A stretch of DNA of 50,594 bases from Gallionellaceae bacterium (lineage in GTDB: Bacteria > Pseudomonadota > Gammaproteobacteria > Burkholderiales > Thiobacillaceae): contig JAQTLN010000027.1 in NCBI GenBank assembly GCA_028714875.1, positions 1 to 50,594 of the forward strand, read 5' to 3'. A program made the position numbers and the translations under genes. This document shows positions 41,943 to 50,356 of this stretch, one piece after another (position 1 is the first letter of the stretch; every line of letters begins with the position of its first letter). The notes below the pieces were generated by a model. That model searched no databases. It had not been told where the DNA came from and saw nothing but the letters and a program-made list of their open reading frames with translations.

Positions 41943-43073
41943 ATGAAAGCTTTCACTCTCCTGCTCTCCCTCGCGTTTCTCGTCCTTCCCGCCGCCGCCG
42001 CCCTGCCGGTGCCTCCCTCCCCACAACTCGACGCGCGCGCCTGGTTGCTGACCGATACCGACAGCGGGTTGCCGCTGGCGGAAAAGAATGCCGATGAATC
42101 GGTGGAGCCGGCTTCTCTGACCAAGCTGATGACCGCCTACCTGGCGTTCAGCGCGATCAAGGAAGGGCGTCTGGCGCTGGATCAGGAACTGCCGGTGTCA
42201 GAGAAAGCCTGGAAAGCCGAGGGCTCGCGCATGTTCCTGGACCCGCGCAAGCCGGCCAAAGTGCAAGACCTGTTGAAGGGCATGATCGTGCAGTCCGGCA
42301 ACGACGCCTGCATCGTTCTGGCCGAGGCCATCGCTGGTTCCGAGGAAGGTTTCGCCGCCATGATGAATGCGCAGGCCAAGCGTCTGGGCATGACCGGCAC
42401 CCACTACATGAACTCCACCGGCCTGCCGCATGCGCAACACGTCACCACCGCGCGCGACCTGGCCCGCCTCAGCAGCACCCTGATCCGCACCTTCCCCGAG
42501 TTCTACAAGATCTACTCGATGAAGGAGTATTCCTATAGCGGCATCCGCCAGCCCAACCGCAACCGCCTGCTGTTCGTCGACCCGAGCGTCGATGGCGTGA
42601 AAACCGGCCATACCGACAGCGCCGGCTATTGCCTGATCGCCTCCGCCAAGCGCGATCAGCGCCGCCTGCTCTCCGTGGTGCTGGGCACCAATTCCGACCG
42701 CGCCCGCGCGATGGAAAGCCAGAAACTGCTCAACTACGGCTTTCAGTTCTTCGAGACTGTGCGCCTCTATTCCGGCAATCAGGCCGTCAGCACCATGCGC
42801 CTGTACAAGGGCGACACGAGCGAAGCCAAGGCCGGCTTCCTGTCCGACTTCTACGTCACCGTGCCACGTGGCAGCGGCAAGCGCATCCAGGCCCAGGTCA
42901 TTTCCCAGCAGCCGCTGCTCGCCCCTCTGCGTCGTGGTCAGCGCATCGCCACTCTGCGCCTCTCCATCGATGGCAGTCCCCTCGCCGATTACCCGCTGGT
43001 TGCCCTGGAAAATGCCGCCGTCGCCGGTCTGCTCGGCCGCACCTGGGACAACATGTTGCTGATGTTCAAATGA
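41943..43073 (+). CDS. dacC: D-alanyl-D-alanine carboxypeptidase (PBP5/6-like)
   Basis: A 376-residue penicillin-binding protein that trims the terminal D-Ala of peptidoglycan stem peptides. It has a signal peptide (MKAFTLLLSLAFLVLPAAA). The active-site motifs are S58-x-x-K61 in EPASLTKLM, S118-G-N in VQSGNDAC, and K220-T-G in VKTGHTD. A C-terminal PBP5-type domain ends in an amphipathic anchor (GLLGRTWDNMLLMFK). The start at 41943 gives the signal peptide; the ribosome site is weak. dat follows downstream, the usual proteobacterial order. Confidence 0.94.
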   Translation: MKAFTLLLSLAFLVLPAAAALPVPPSPQLDARAWLLTDTDSGLPLAEKNADESVEPASLTKLMTAYLAFSAIKEGRLALDQELPVSEKAWKAEGSRMFLDPRKPAKVQDLLKGMIVQSGNDACIVLAEAIAGSEEGFAAMMNAQAKRLGMTGTHYMNSTGLPHAQHVTTARDLARLSSTLIRTFPEFYKIYSMKEYSYSGIRQPNRNRLLFVDPSVDGVKTGHTDSAGYCLIASAKRDQRRLLSVVLGTNSDRARAMESQKLLNYGFQFFETVRLYSGNQAVSTMRLYKGDTSEAKAGFLSDFYVTVPRGSGKRIQAQVISQQPLLAPLRRGQRIATLRLSIDGSPLADYPLVALENAAVAGLLGRTWDNMLLMFK

Positions 43074-43078
43074 GCGTC

Positions 43079-43161
43079 TGGCATTGCCCGTAGGTCAGGT
43101 CGCGGCTTCATCGCTACCTGACACGGCAATGCGCCAGGTAGCCTTCGGCAATCTGACCTAC
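43079..43161. repeat. Small palindromic element between dacC and dat
   Basis: GTAGGTCAG (43090-43098) and CTGACCTAC (43153-43161) are outer arms; TCAGGT/ACCTGA (43095-43100, 43116-43121) pair inside. The type resembles the longer element at 44506-44607 (GTAGGTCGGGTTA). Confidence 0.55.
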
Positions 43162-43178
43162 TTTGGACTGCTTTTCCC

Positions 43179-44042
43179 ATGCCCACCATCTACCTCAACG
43201 GCCAATACCTCCCGCTGGAAGAAGCACGCATTCCGGTCATGGATCGCGGCTTCCTGTTCGGCGACGGGGTGTATGAAGTCATTCCGGTGTATTCGCGGCG
43301 ACCGTTTCGCCCGCATGAACACCTTGACCGCCTGCAAGCCAGCCTGGACAGCATTCGCCTGGCCAACCCGCATACGGCGGAGGAGTGGGAAAACCTGATC
43401 GACCGCATTGCCGCGCAAGCGGAAAGCGAGGATCAGGGCGTCTACCTGCAAGTTACCCGCGGCCCCGGCCCGCGCGACCATGCCTTCCCGAAACAGGCGC
43501 GGCCCACCGTGTTCATCATGCCGCTGGCCATGACCGCGCCCGCGCGCGAATTGGTGGAAAGCGGCGTCGCCGCCATCACCGCCGTGGACAACCGCTGGCT
43601 GCGCTGCGACATCAAGGCCACCTCATTGCTGCCCAACGTCCTGTTGCGGCAGCTCTCGGTGGACGCCGGCTGCGCGGAAACCCTGTTGTTGCGCGACGGC
43701 TACCTCACGGAAGGCTCCGCCAGCAACATCTTCATCGTTGCCAACGGCCGCTTGCTGGCGCCGCCCAAGTCCAACCTCGTGCTGCCCGGCATTACCTACG
43801 ACGTGGTGCTGGAACTGGCGCGCGCACAAGGCATCGCCCATGAAATCCGGCCGATCAGCGAAGCCGAACTGCGCGGCGCCGATGAAGTGTGGCTTACCTC
43901 CTCCACCAAGGAAGTCCTCGCCGTCACCACCCTGGACGGCCAGCCGGTCGGCGACGGCCGCCCCGGCCCCATGTTCCGGCGCATGCACGCCGCCTACCAG
44001 GATTACAAACACACCGTCATGCGCGGGAAGGAAGCGAAATGA
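43179..44042 (+). CDS. dat: D-amino-acid aminotransferase
   Basis: A 287-residue class IV PLP aminotransferase that interconverts D-alanine and D-glutamate via 2-oxo acids. The PLP lysine is Lys146 in RCDIKATSLLPNVL. MDRGFLFGDGVYEVIPVY is the front signature and DGYLTEGSASNIFIV the glutamate loop. WLTSSTKEVLAVTTLDG near 240 is the D-selective C-terminal motif. It lies between dacC and a DUF493 gene, linking it to cell-wall D-amino acid supply. Confidence 0.93.
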   Translation: MPTIYLNGQYLPLEEARIPVMDRGFLFGDGVYEVIPVYSRRPFRPHEHLDRLQASLDSIRLANPHTAEEWENLIDRIAAQAESEDQGVYLQVTRGPGPRDHAFPKQARPTVFIMPLAMTAPARELVESGVAAITAVDNRWLRCDIKATSLLPNVLLRQLSVDAGCAETLLLRDGYLTEGSASNIFIVANGRLLAPPKSNLVLPGITYDVVLELARAQGIAHEIRPISEAELRGADEVWLTSSTKEVLAVTTLDGQPVGDGRPGPMFRRMHAAYQDYKHTVMRGKEAK

Positions 44043-44071
44043 TGGTTTACCCCGTCGCCTATGGGCGCCTT

Positions 44072-44229
44072 ACTCCCCCCTTGCCCAAAGGGGGGCTGGG
44101 GGGGATTTGGCGACGTATGCTTGGGTACTGGCTGCGGAAATCCCCCCTAACCCCCCTTTGGAAAAGGGGGGAACCTCGTCCGTCCGCGTCACCAGCTAAC
44201 GTGAAAAGAGCCTTTACCAAAGGGGGAGG
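44072..44229. repeat. C-rich hairpin repeat, copy 3
   Basis: It contains ATCCCCCCTAACCCCCCTTT (44137-44156), its G-rich complement, the module CACCAGCTAACGTGAAAAG (44190-44208), and a closing ACCAAAGGGGGAGGT (44216-44230). The G-rich end doubles as the ribosome site for the DUF493 gene that starts at 44235. Confidence 0.7.
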
Positions 44230-44234
44230 TGAGC

Positions 44235-44498
44235 ATGAGTGAAGACAGCCTGATCGAATACCCCTGCGACTTCCCGATCAAGGTCATGGGTAAACACAGC
44301 GACGACTTCGTCCGGAACATGGTGGACATCGTTCTCCGCCACGCTCCGGATTTCGCCGCCGAAACCGTGGAAATGCGCGCCTCCAGCGGCGGCGCCTACC
44401 TCTCCGTTACCTGCACCATCCGCGCCGTCTCGCGCGAGCAACTGGACAACCTCTACCGGGAATTGAGCGGGCACCCGGCGGTGAAAGTGGTGTTGTAG
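44235..44498 (+). CDS. ybeD: DUF493 (YbeD-like) protein
   Basis: An 87-residue ferredoxin-like alpha/beta protein: LIEYPCDFPIKVMGKHSDDFV at the front and YLSVTCTIRAVSREQLDNLYRELSGHPAVKVVL at the end are diagnostic. The family resembles the ACT/allosteric domain of SerA; E. coli YbeD sits between dacA and lipB. No lipB follows here. ATG at 44235 has GGAGGT four bases upstream, donated by the C-rich repeat; a GTG at 44229 would lack a site. Confidence 0.9.
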   Translation: MSEDSLIEYPCDFPIKVMGKHSDDFVRNMVDIVLRHAPDFAAETVEMRASSGGAYLSVTCTIRAVSREQLDNLYRELSGHPAVKVVL

Positions 44499-44505
44499 CG
44501 ATAGC

Positions 44506-44607
44506 GGTGTAGGTCGGGTTAGGCGCGGCTTTATCGCGCCGTAACCCGACAAACCACCATCGCCAAGCGTCGGGTTACGCGATGAGGCCGCTAACCCGAT
44601 CTACACC
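44506..44607. repeat. Palindromic element between DUF493 and rdgC
   Basis: The 17-bp arms GGTGTAGGTCGGGTTAG (44506-44522) and CTAACCCGATCTACACC (44591-44607) differ at one base. A second inner pair, GGCGCG/CGCGCC, sits at about 44523-44540. It lies between convergent genes and may serve as a two-way terminator. Confidence 0.65.
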
Positions 44608-44609
44608 AT

Positions 44610-45512
44610 TCAAATCGCCGCCGCCTTCTCCCCGCCCAGCGCAGCCACCAGGTCGGCCAGCAGCTTCGCCAGTTCCCCGCTCATCAACGCGAAATCCAGG
44701 TCGAACTGTTCGTCGGCGGATTCGCCCTGTTCGCTCTGTTCCTTGAGGATGTCCAGGAAAGCCAGGCGCTTGACCTCCATCTGCTCGCCCAGGACGAAGG
44801 AAATGCGGTCGTTCCAGGTCATGGCGAGCTTGGTCGCCTGCTTGCCCGCGCCGATGTGCGCCGCGATCTCCTCGCCTTCCAGGTCGTGCCGCACGTAACG
44901 CACGGTGGCCTTGCCCTCATCGGAGGCGCGCAGTTCCAGATCGCGATCGATGCTGAAGCCGGTCGGCGCTTCGCCACTCAGCAGCCAATCGGTCATCGCC
45001 GCGCTGGGTGAACGTTCGGTGTGCAGGCTCTTCACCGTCAGGTCGTCCACCGACTTCGACAGCGCCTCCAGCAATACCTCCGCCTTGGCCGGCGTCGCCG
45101 CGTCCACCACCAGCCAACCATTCACCGGGTCGATCCAGGCCCAGGACTGGTGGCGGCGCACGAAAGCGCGCGGCAGCAATTCGTCGGTCACCTGATCCTT
45201 CAATTCCCGCATCTGCTTCTTGCCGACCTTGAAGCCTTGTTGTTCCTCGATCTCGGCCGCCTTCTCCTCGGCGAACTGGTTCACCACGGAAGACGGCAAC
45301 AATTTCGCCTCCATGCCCAGGGTGATCAGCACCTGCTGATTGAGCACATGCAGCAAGCGATCATCACCGCGCGGCGACACCCAGCCGCGTGTTTCCCGAT
45401 CCATATTGCCGCACGGCTGCATGGTCAGGGTCGCCAGCTTTTCCTCCAGCGCGGTGGTGTCCAGCTTCAGCCCGGCGGGCAGGCGATAAACGGCAAGATT
45501 CTTGAACCACAT
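44610..45512 (-). CDS. rdgC: Recombination-associated protein RdgC
   Basis: A 300-residue DNA-binding protein that forms a ring and modulates RecA. MWFKNLAVYRL at the start, GWVSPRGDDRLLHVLNQQVLITLGMEAKLLPSSVVN (about 43-78) and WIDPVNGWLVVDAATPAKAEVLLEAL (about 125-150) are clear family sequence. GGAGG upstream supports the start at 45512. Length matches E. coli RdgC. It lies downstream of, and on the same strand as, the three-component regulatory genes, but with its own leader. Confidence 0.95.
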   Translation of the reverse strand: MWFKNLAVYRLPAGLKLDTTALEEKLATLTMQPCGNMDRETRGWVSPRGDDRLLHVLNQQVLITLGMEAKLLPSSVVNQFAEEKAAEIEEQQGFKVGKKQMRELKDQVTDELLPRAFVRRHQSWAWIDPVNGWLVVDAATPAKAEVLLEALSKSVDDLTVKSLHTERSPSAAMTDWLLSGEAPTGFSIDRDLELRASDEGKATVRYVRHDLEGEEIAAHIGAGKQATKLAMTWNDRISFVLGEQMEVKRLAFLDILKEQSEQGESADEQFDLDFALMSGELAKLLADLVAALGGEKAAAI

Positions 45513-45559
45513 GAGAACGGGCCTCCCAAAAAGGGCGGGATTATCCCGGAAACAAAGTG

Positions 45560-46882
45560 CTATTCCCTGTCTTCGTTCCGCCGGATTTCCAGCCGTTTCA
45601 TCTTCTCCCATAGATTCTTGCGGCTGATGCCGAGGAGGTTGGCGGTTTCCTGGATTTGCCAGCCCTGGGATTCCAGCGCGCGCAGGATGTACTCCCGCTC
45701 GTGGCCGGCGAGGTAGTCGCCCAGGGTGTCGCGGGGAGCGGGCGAGTTGGCGGGCGAAGTTTCGCCGAACAGCAGTTCCGGAGTCAGGAGGGGGCCGGTG
45801 GCGAGAACCTGGGCGCGTTCCAACAGGTGTTTCAATTCGCGCACGTTGCCGGGCCAGGGGTGGTCGAGAAGGGCGCGCTCCGCCGCCGGGGCCAGAACCA
45901 GACGCCGCTCATCGCCGCGTCGCGCGGCCTGCTCAAGGAAGCGGGTGGCGAGCCAGAGGATGTCATCCTTGCGTTCACGCAGGGGCGGCACCCGGATCTG
46001 GATGACGTTGATGCGGTAATAAAGGTCTTCGCGGAACAGGCCTTGTTCCACCCGCGCCTTGAGGTCCTGGTGGGTGGCGGTGACCAGGCGAAAATCAACG
46101 GCGATCGGGCTTTCGCCGCCGATGCGGGTGATCTGGTGTTCCTGGATCGCGCGCAGCACCTTGATCTGCATGGTTAGCGGCATGTCGCCGATTTCGTCGA
46201 GGAACAGGGTACCGCCCTCGGCTTGTTCGAACAGGCCGCGCTTGGTCCGGTGCGCGCCGGTGAACGCACCTTTTTCGTGGCCGAACAGTTCCGCTTCCAA
46301 TAACGTTTCCGTGAAGGCGCCGCAGTTGGCGGCCACGAAGGGACGGGTCGCGCCTTGCAGCTTGTGCAACTTCTGGGCGACCCGCTCCTTGCCGACGCCG
46401 GATTCGCCGGTGATCAGCACCGAGGCCTGGCTCTGCGCCAGGCGCGGCAGAAGCTCTTCCAGCGCGCGCATGGCGGGCGAGATACCCAGTGTGTCGGCAT
46501 CCGTCCGGCCGGGAACCTGGCGGGATACGAGTTCTTTCAGCTTGCCCAGCAACAGATCCGGCTCGAACGGCTTGAGCAGGTAGTCCACCGCGCCGCGCTT
46601 GAGCAGGCGCACGGCCTGGTCCACCGCGCCGTGGCCGGTCATGAAGATGAAGGGGGGCGCGGCGGCGCTTTCCAGCAGTGCCAGATACAGTGTTTCGCCG
46701 GACATGTCGGGCAGGGCGATGTCACTGACCACCGCGCCATATGCCTGTTTGCGCAGGGCGGCCAGTGCCGCTCTGCCGGTCTGGTGCCAGTCGCAATCGA
46801 GGCCTTCCAGCTCGAAGCGCAGCGCCAGGGCGCCGCCCATGATTTCGTCGTCCTCGATCAGGCAGATTCGCTCGGCGTTCAT
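45560..46882 (-). CDS. Sigma-54-dependent response regulator (NtrC family)
   Basis: A 440-residue regulator. The receiver domain has Asp54 (VVSDIALPD), Thr82 and Lys104. The AAA+ domain has Walker A GESGVGKE (159-166), GAFTGA (205-210) for sigma-54 contact, and Walker B GGTLFLDEIGDM. A Fis-type helix-turn-helix, ETANLLGISRKNLWEKMKRL, is at the end. GAFTGA is intact, so it should activate sigma-54 promoters. Its start overlaps the kinase stop by 4 bases. Targets cannot be read from the window. Confidence 0.95.
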   Translation of the reverse strand: MNAERICLIEDDEIMGGALALRFELEGLDCDWHQTGRAALAALRKQAYGAVVSDIALPDMSGETLYLALLESAAAPPFIFMTGHGAVDQAVRLLKRGAVDYLLKPFEPDLLLGKLKELVSRQVPGRTDADTLGISPAMRALEELLPRLAQSQASVLITGESGVGKERVAQKLHKLQGATRPFVAANCGAFTETLLEAELFGHEKGAFTGAHRTKRGLFEQAEGGTLFLDEIGDMPLTMQIKVLRAIQEHQITRIGGESPIAVDFRLVTATHQDLKARVEQGLFREDLYYRINVIQIRVPPLRERKDDILWLATRFLEQAARRGDERRLVLAPAAERALLDHPWPGNVRELKHLLERAQVLATGPLLTPELLFGETSPANSPAPRDTLGDYLAGHEREYILRALESQGWQIQETANLLGISRKNLWEKMKRLEIRRNEDRE

Positions 46883-48315
46883 TCGGGAGCCCCCGTGGGC
46901 AGCGTGACCACGAAGCGGGTCCAGTCGTCTAGGCTGTCCACCTCGATGTGGCCGTGCAATTGCTGGACGATCTGGTAGGTAATCCAGAGTCCCAGACCCT
47001 GTCCTTCCTCATTGAGCCCGGTGAAAGGTTCAAACAGGTGTTCCATCAATTCCGGCGTGATGCCGCTGCCGTCGTTGCCCACGTCGATCAGCAGGTTGTC
47101 ACCGCTTGTCGTGATGTGCGCGCTGACACGCCCCTGTTCGCCGGCGGCCTGCACCGCGTTCAACACCAGGTTGATGAGTACCTGGCGCACCAGGGTGGCG
47201 GGCAACACGATCGTATCCGCCAGGTCGTTGTGCCATTTCCAATCCACGCCCCTTTTTTTTGCTTCCTGGGCAAGCAGGGTATGCACGTCTTCCACATCTT
47301 GATGGGTCAGGTTACGGCTCTTGGCCTTGGCCTCCACCAGCAGCGTGGCGACGATGTCCTGAATCTGGGCGAGTCCACGCTCCAGCAGGGGCAATACCTT
47401 GGCCTGAATCGGGTCGAGCCGGCTATGCCGCTTCAGGGTATCCACCGCCGTCAACAGGCCACCCAGCGGATTGTTGATTTCGTGCGCCATGCTGGCGGTC
47501 AGGCGTCCGAGCGCGGCGAGGCGGTCGGATTTGACGATCTGCCGCTCCAGGGCTTCCTTGTCGCTGAGTTCGTGGCGCATCTGTTCGTAGACCTGGAATA
47601 GACGGCCCAACTCGTCGCCGTGGGGATAGACACGCTCGGGCAGCGGCGCCGGCAGGCGCTGGCCGAGCTCCGCCATGCGCTCGGTCAACTGGAGTAGCGG
47701 TGAGGCCATACGGCGCCCCCACAACCAGGTGAGCGGCAGGAGGATCAGTAGAACGACCAGCGTGGTCCAGGTGTTGCGTTTGAGTACCCGGTCGAAGCTG
47801 GTCTGGTAGTAGTCGCCGGGATGCAGCAACACCAGGGTGCCCAGGTTCATGCCCTCCGCGACCAGGGGGATGGCCAACAAAATGCGCCCGGATTCCTGCA
47901 CCAGCATGCGGCCGTCGTTTTGCTCCAGGCGCGCCTTCAGCGAACTGAACTCCGAACCCAGGCTGGCCAGGTCGCGCTGCAAGGGGTAACGCTTGGGTTG
48001 CGTGGAAATGAACACCCGATTCTTGGCATCCAGCACGATCATGTCTTCGAGCTGAAAACTCGGATGTCTGGCCTCCGCGCTGATCGGGAAGTTGATGATT
48101 TCGTAGGCGCGCCAGACGTCGTCCTGGGAGATCGCGGAATACAGCGTCCTGCTCAGCGAGCGCCCGAGTATCTCGGAGCGGACGAGCATGTTCTTCTTGA
48201 TGCTTTCTCTTGTCAGTACCAGATTGGAGCCGGTGATCGCCAACGCCGTGACGACGATCAGGAGGCCACCCCAGAGCGGCAGCTTATGGCGCAGGCTGAG
48301 ATCGAACAGGCCCAT
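46879..48315 (-). CDS. Sensor histidine kinase
   Basis: A 478-residue membrane kinase. Two membrane helices (about 14-34 and 184-203) flank a periplasmic sensing domain of about 150 residues. A HAMP-like segment, an H box, ASMAHEINNPLGG with His278, an N box, LINLVLNAVQAA, and G boxes, NDGSGITPE and GQGLGLWI, follow. It is co-translated with the regulator. The substrate-binding protein gene ends one base upstream, so that protein probably presents the signal to the periplasmic domain. Confidence 0.94.
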   Translation of the reverse strand: MGLFDLSLRHKLPLWGGLLIVVTALAITGSNLVLTRESIKKNMLVRSEILGRSLSRTLYSAISQDDVWRAYEIINFPISAEARHPSFQLEDMIVLDAKNRVFISTQPKRYPLQRDLASLGSEFSSLKARLEQNDGRMLVQESGRILLAIPLVAEGMNLGTLVLLHPGDYYQTSFDRVLKRNTWTTLVVLLILLPLTWLWGRRMASPLLQLTERMAELGQRLPAPLPERVYPHGDELGRLFQVYEQMRHELSDKEALERQIVKSDRLAALGRLTASMAHEINNPLGGLLTAVDTLKRHSRLDPIQAKVLPLLERGLAQIQDIVATLLVEAKAKSRNLTHQDVEDVHTLLAQEAKKRGVDWKWHNDLADTIVLPATLVRQVLINLVLNAVQAAGEQGRVSAHITTSGDNLLIDVGNDGSGITPELMEHLFEPFTGLNEEGQGLGLWITYQIVQQLHGHIEVDSLDDWTRFVVTLPTGAPE

Positions 48316-48316
48316 G

Positions 48317-49174
48317 TCACTTCCTTTCCATGAAACGGACCATTTCCCCGACGGGCCGGTATATCTCGGGTCGCGGGCGCGCGAAGCCGTCGAGATTCAT
48401 GCGTTCCAGCACCTCGCGGCCGAGTGGGTCGGCGGTCATCGTGAGCAGCGCCTGTTGCAGCGCGTCGAATTCCCGAGCCGGCAGGGTATGGTAGGCCACG
48501 AGAGGCGGGAAACCGTACTCCTCGGAGCGCGCGGCAATCCGGGTCCGGCCGGTGAGCGCGGGTCCCTGGCGATCGAGCGTCTCCCAGATATAACTGCTCA
48601 CGGAAGCGGCGTCGGCCACCCCGACGGCGACGGCTTCGATGGCTTTGCGGTGAGAGTGGGTGAAAAAGGTGCGGCGGAAGAAGGTGTCCGGGTCGATGCC
48701 CCGCTTCTTTAGTGCGTAGCGCGGGTTCATGAAGCCGGCATTGGAATAGGGGTCGCTGTAGGCGAAAACCTTGTCCTTGAGGTCGAGGAGTCCGCGCGTG
48801 CCCTTGTCATGCTCGGGCACGATCACGTAGGAACGGTAGTACGGGCGTCCCTGGAACAAGGGCGTCGCCAGCAGACGAAATTCCGGATTCGCGGTGACAT
48901 GCGGGCAGTCGCACAGCCAGGCCACCTGAATTTGCCGCTGGTGCAACAGCTCCATGGTTTCCTCGTAGCTGTCCTTGAGGACGAAGGCCACCGGCCGCCC
49001 CAGCTTGCTTTCCAGATAGACGCGCCAGTCCGCTATCAGGGCATGGCGTTCGTTGAGGAAGGTGGGGGTCAGGCCGATGCGCAGGGGTTGCACAGCCCAG
49101 GCCGGATTGCCGCACAGGAACAGCGCCAATCCTAGAAGCACCAGCAGGTATTGCCCTGGTCGATTTGCTTGCAC
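48317..49174 (-). CDS. PhnD-like periplasmic substrate-binding protein coupled to a kinase
   Basis: A 285-residue protein with a signal peptide ending AWA, then LRIGLTPTFLNERHALIADWRVYLESKLGRPV, the opening of PhnD-type phosphate/phosphonate binders. VAWLCDCPHV, FAYSDPYSNAGFMNPRYAL and VGVADAASVSSYIWE are the other binding-site segments. No permease or ATPase gene accompanies it; it abuts the kinase gene instead. GTG at 49174 is preferred, with GAGG nine bases upstream; TTG at 49180 would be too close to that site. Confidence 0.85.
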   Translation of the reverse strand: MQANRPGQYLLVLLGLALFLCGNPAWAVQPLRIGLTPTFLNERHALIADWRVYLESKLGRPVAFVLKDSYEETMELLHQRQIQVAWLCDCPHVTANPEFRLLATPLFQGRPYYRSYVIVPEHDKGTRGLLDLKDKVFAYSDPYSNAGFMNPRYALKKRGIDPDTFFRRTFFTHSHRKAIEAVAVGVADAASVSSYIWETLDRQGPALTGRTRIAARSEEYGFPPLVAYHTLPAREFDALQQALLTMTADPLGREVLERMNLDGFARPRPEIYRPVGEMVRFMERK

Positions 49175-49487
49175 TCTCAATATCCTCAGTATCCAGTGTT
49201 ACCGGATTGTAACGACTACATCCGCGGGGCTCATGCCACGTCACCGAACGGTAACCAGGCCTCCACTTAATGGCGATGATAAGTGGTTGAATTAATTGAT
49301 GTTCGTCAATTGTTTGCGAAAGACATTCCGGAAACGGTGACATGACCAATCCAGTTCAATGCCTGTGGTGGTCATGTTGTTCAAGAGAAACAACCAATAA
49401 AACATGGAGTTATGTATTTTTTAAGCAAATAACTTTGCTGGCATGGTTCGTGCGGAAGTGATCTCACAGGACTCTTGTCGAGCAAGC
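49175..49487. other. Divergent intergenic region (PhnD-like / Crp-Fnr)
   Basis: About 310 bases, relatively AT-rich. It holds an FNR-like box at 49296-49309 and a second palindrome CCACTTA/TAAGTGG (49263-49269 and 49280-49286). No gene was recognised; the frame from 49443 could extend the Crp/Fnr protein by 15 residues but has no ribosome site. Confidence 0.5.
49296..49309. promoter_or_regulatory. FNR-like operator
   Basis: TTGATGTTCGTCAA matches the FNR/DNR consensus TTGAT-N4-ATCAA at nine of ten conserved positions. It lies between the divergent PhnD-like and Crp/Fnr genes and could serve either. The neighbouring regulator has an E-x2-SR recognition helix suited to such a site. Confidence 0.5.
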
Positions 49488-50216
49488 ATGAACTTCACCT
49501 CCATCCCCACCGCCCAGATTCAGGACACGATGGCTCGTCTGAGCTATTTCGAAGGCTGGGACAAGGAGCAACTGGCGCGTCTGGCGGTTGGCGCGAAGCA
49601 GTTTGCCCTGCTCCGGAAAGAGAAACTCGCCGCAAAGGGCGATCGGCTCGAAGCGCTGTATATCGTGGTCAGCGGCCAGATGCGTCTCTTCATCCCGCTT
49701 TCCAATGGCGCGGAACGGGTCGTCTCCCTGGTCGAGCGCGGCGACGGTTTCGGCGAACCCTGTCTGATCCAGGATGAGCCCTGTCCCTTTGAAGCCGTGG
49801 CCGGCAAGGATAGCCACCTGATCGCGATCGACAAGCTGGTTTACCGCCGGGAACTACGCCAGAGCCAGGCCATGACCGAGCGAACCTTGAACCTGATTTC
49901 ACAGCGCCTGCTGCATACGCTGCACGACATCGAAATCTGCGCCCAGCCCTCCAGCCTGCAGCGTGTGGCGCATTACCTGGTCCATCTGCGGCCGCCCAGC
50001 CTGGATACCGAGCAGGAATTCCGCCTGCCCGCGCTCAAGCGTGACATCGCCGCCAAACTGGGGCTCAGCCAGGAAACCTTCTCCCGCATGCTCGCCTTCA
50101 TGGCCCAGCAGGGCTTCATCCAACTCAGCGGCAGCCAGGTTCGCGTCGATGACTGGAATCGGATGCATGGCCTGGCAAAAGCGGGCTGTCCGATGGAGGT
50201 CGCCGGCAAGAATTGA
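49488..50216 (+). CDS. Crp/Fnr family transcriptional regulator
   Basis: A 242-residue regulator. The cyclic-nucleotide-binding-like beta barrel covers about 20-130 (LEALYIVVSGQMRLFIPLSNGAERVV, ERGDGFGEPCL), followed by a dimer helix, then a winged helix-turn-helix, IAAKLGLSQETFSRMLAFM. The recognition motif E-T-F-S-R resembles FNR, but the N-terminal cysteine cluster for an Fe-S centre is absent. Cys99 and Cys106 are the only cysteines in the sensor region. ATG 49488 is preferred over 49443; neither has a good ribosome site. It may control the cytochrome gene that follows. Confidence 0.88.
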   Translation: MNFTSIPTAQIQDTMARLSYFEGWDKEQLARLAVGAKQFALLRKEKLAAKGDRLEALYIVVSGQMRLFIPLSNGAERVVSLVERGDGFGEPCLIQDEPCPFEAVAGKDSHLIAIDKLVYRRELRQSQAMTERTLNLISQRLLHTLHDIEICAQPSSLQRVAHYLVHLRPPSLDTEQEFRLPALKRDIAAKLGLSQETFSRMLAFMAQQGFIQLSGSQVRVDDWNRMHGLAKAGCPMEVAGKN

Positions 50217-50356
50217 CAGGCATCAAGCTCGATGTGCGGTTCCCGCGACAGTGAGGCCGATACACCGGAATCTGCGCGCCGCTGTTCATTTGTACCAACA
50301 ACATCGCCTGATGAATCAGGCGCTTTGACTTCAACCGCGACAATGGAGGAGACACC

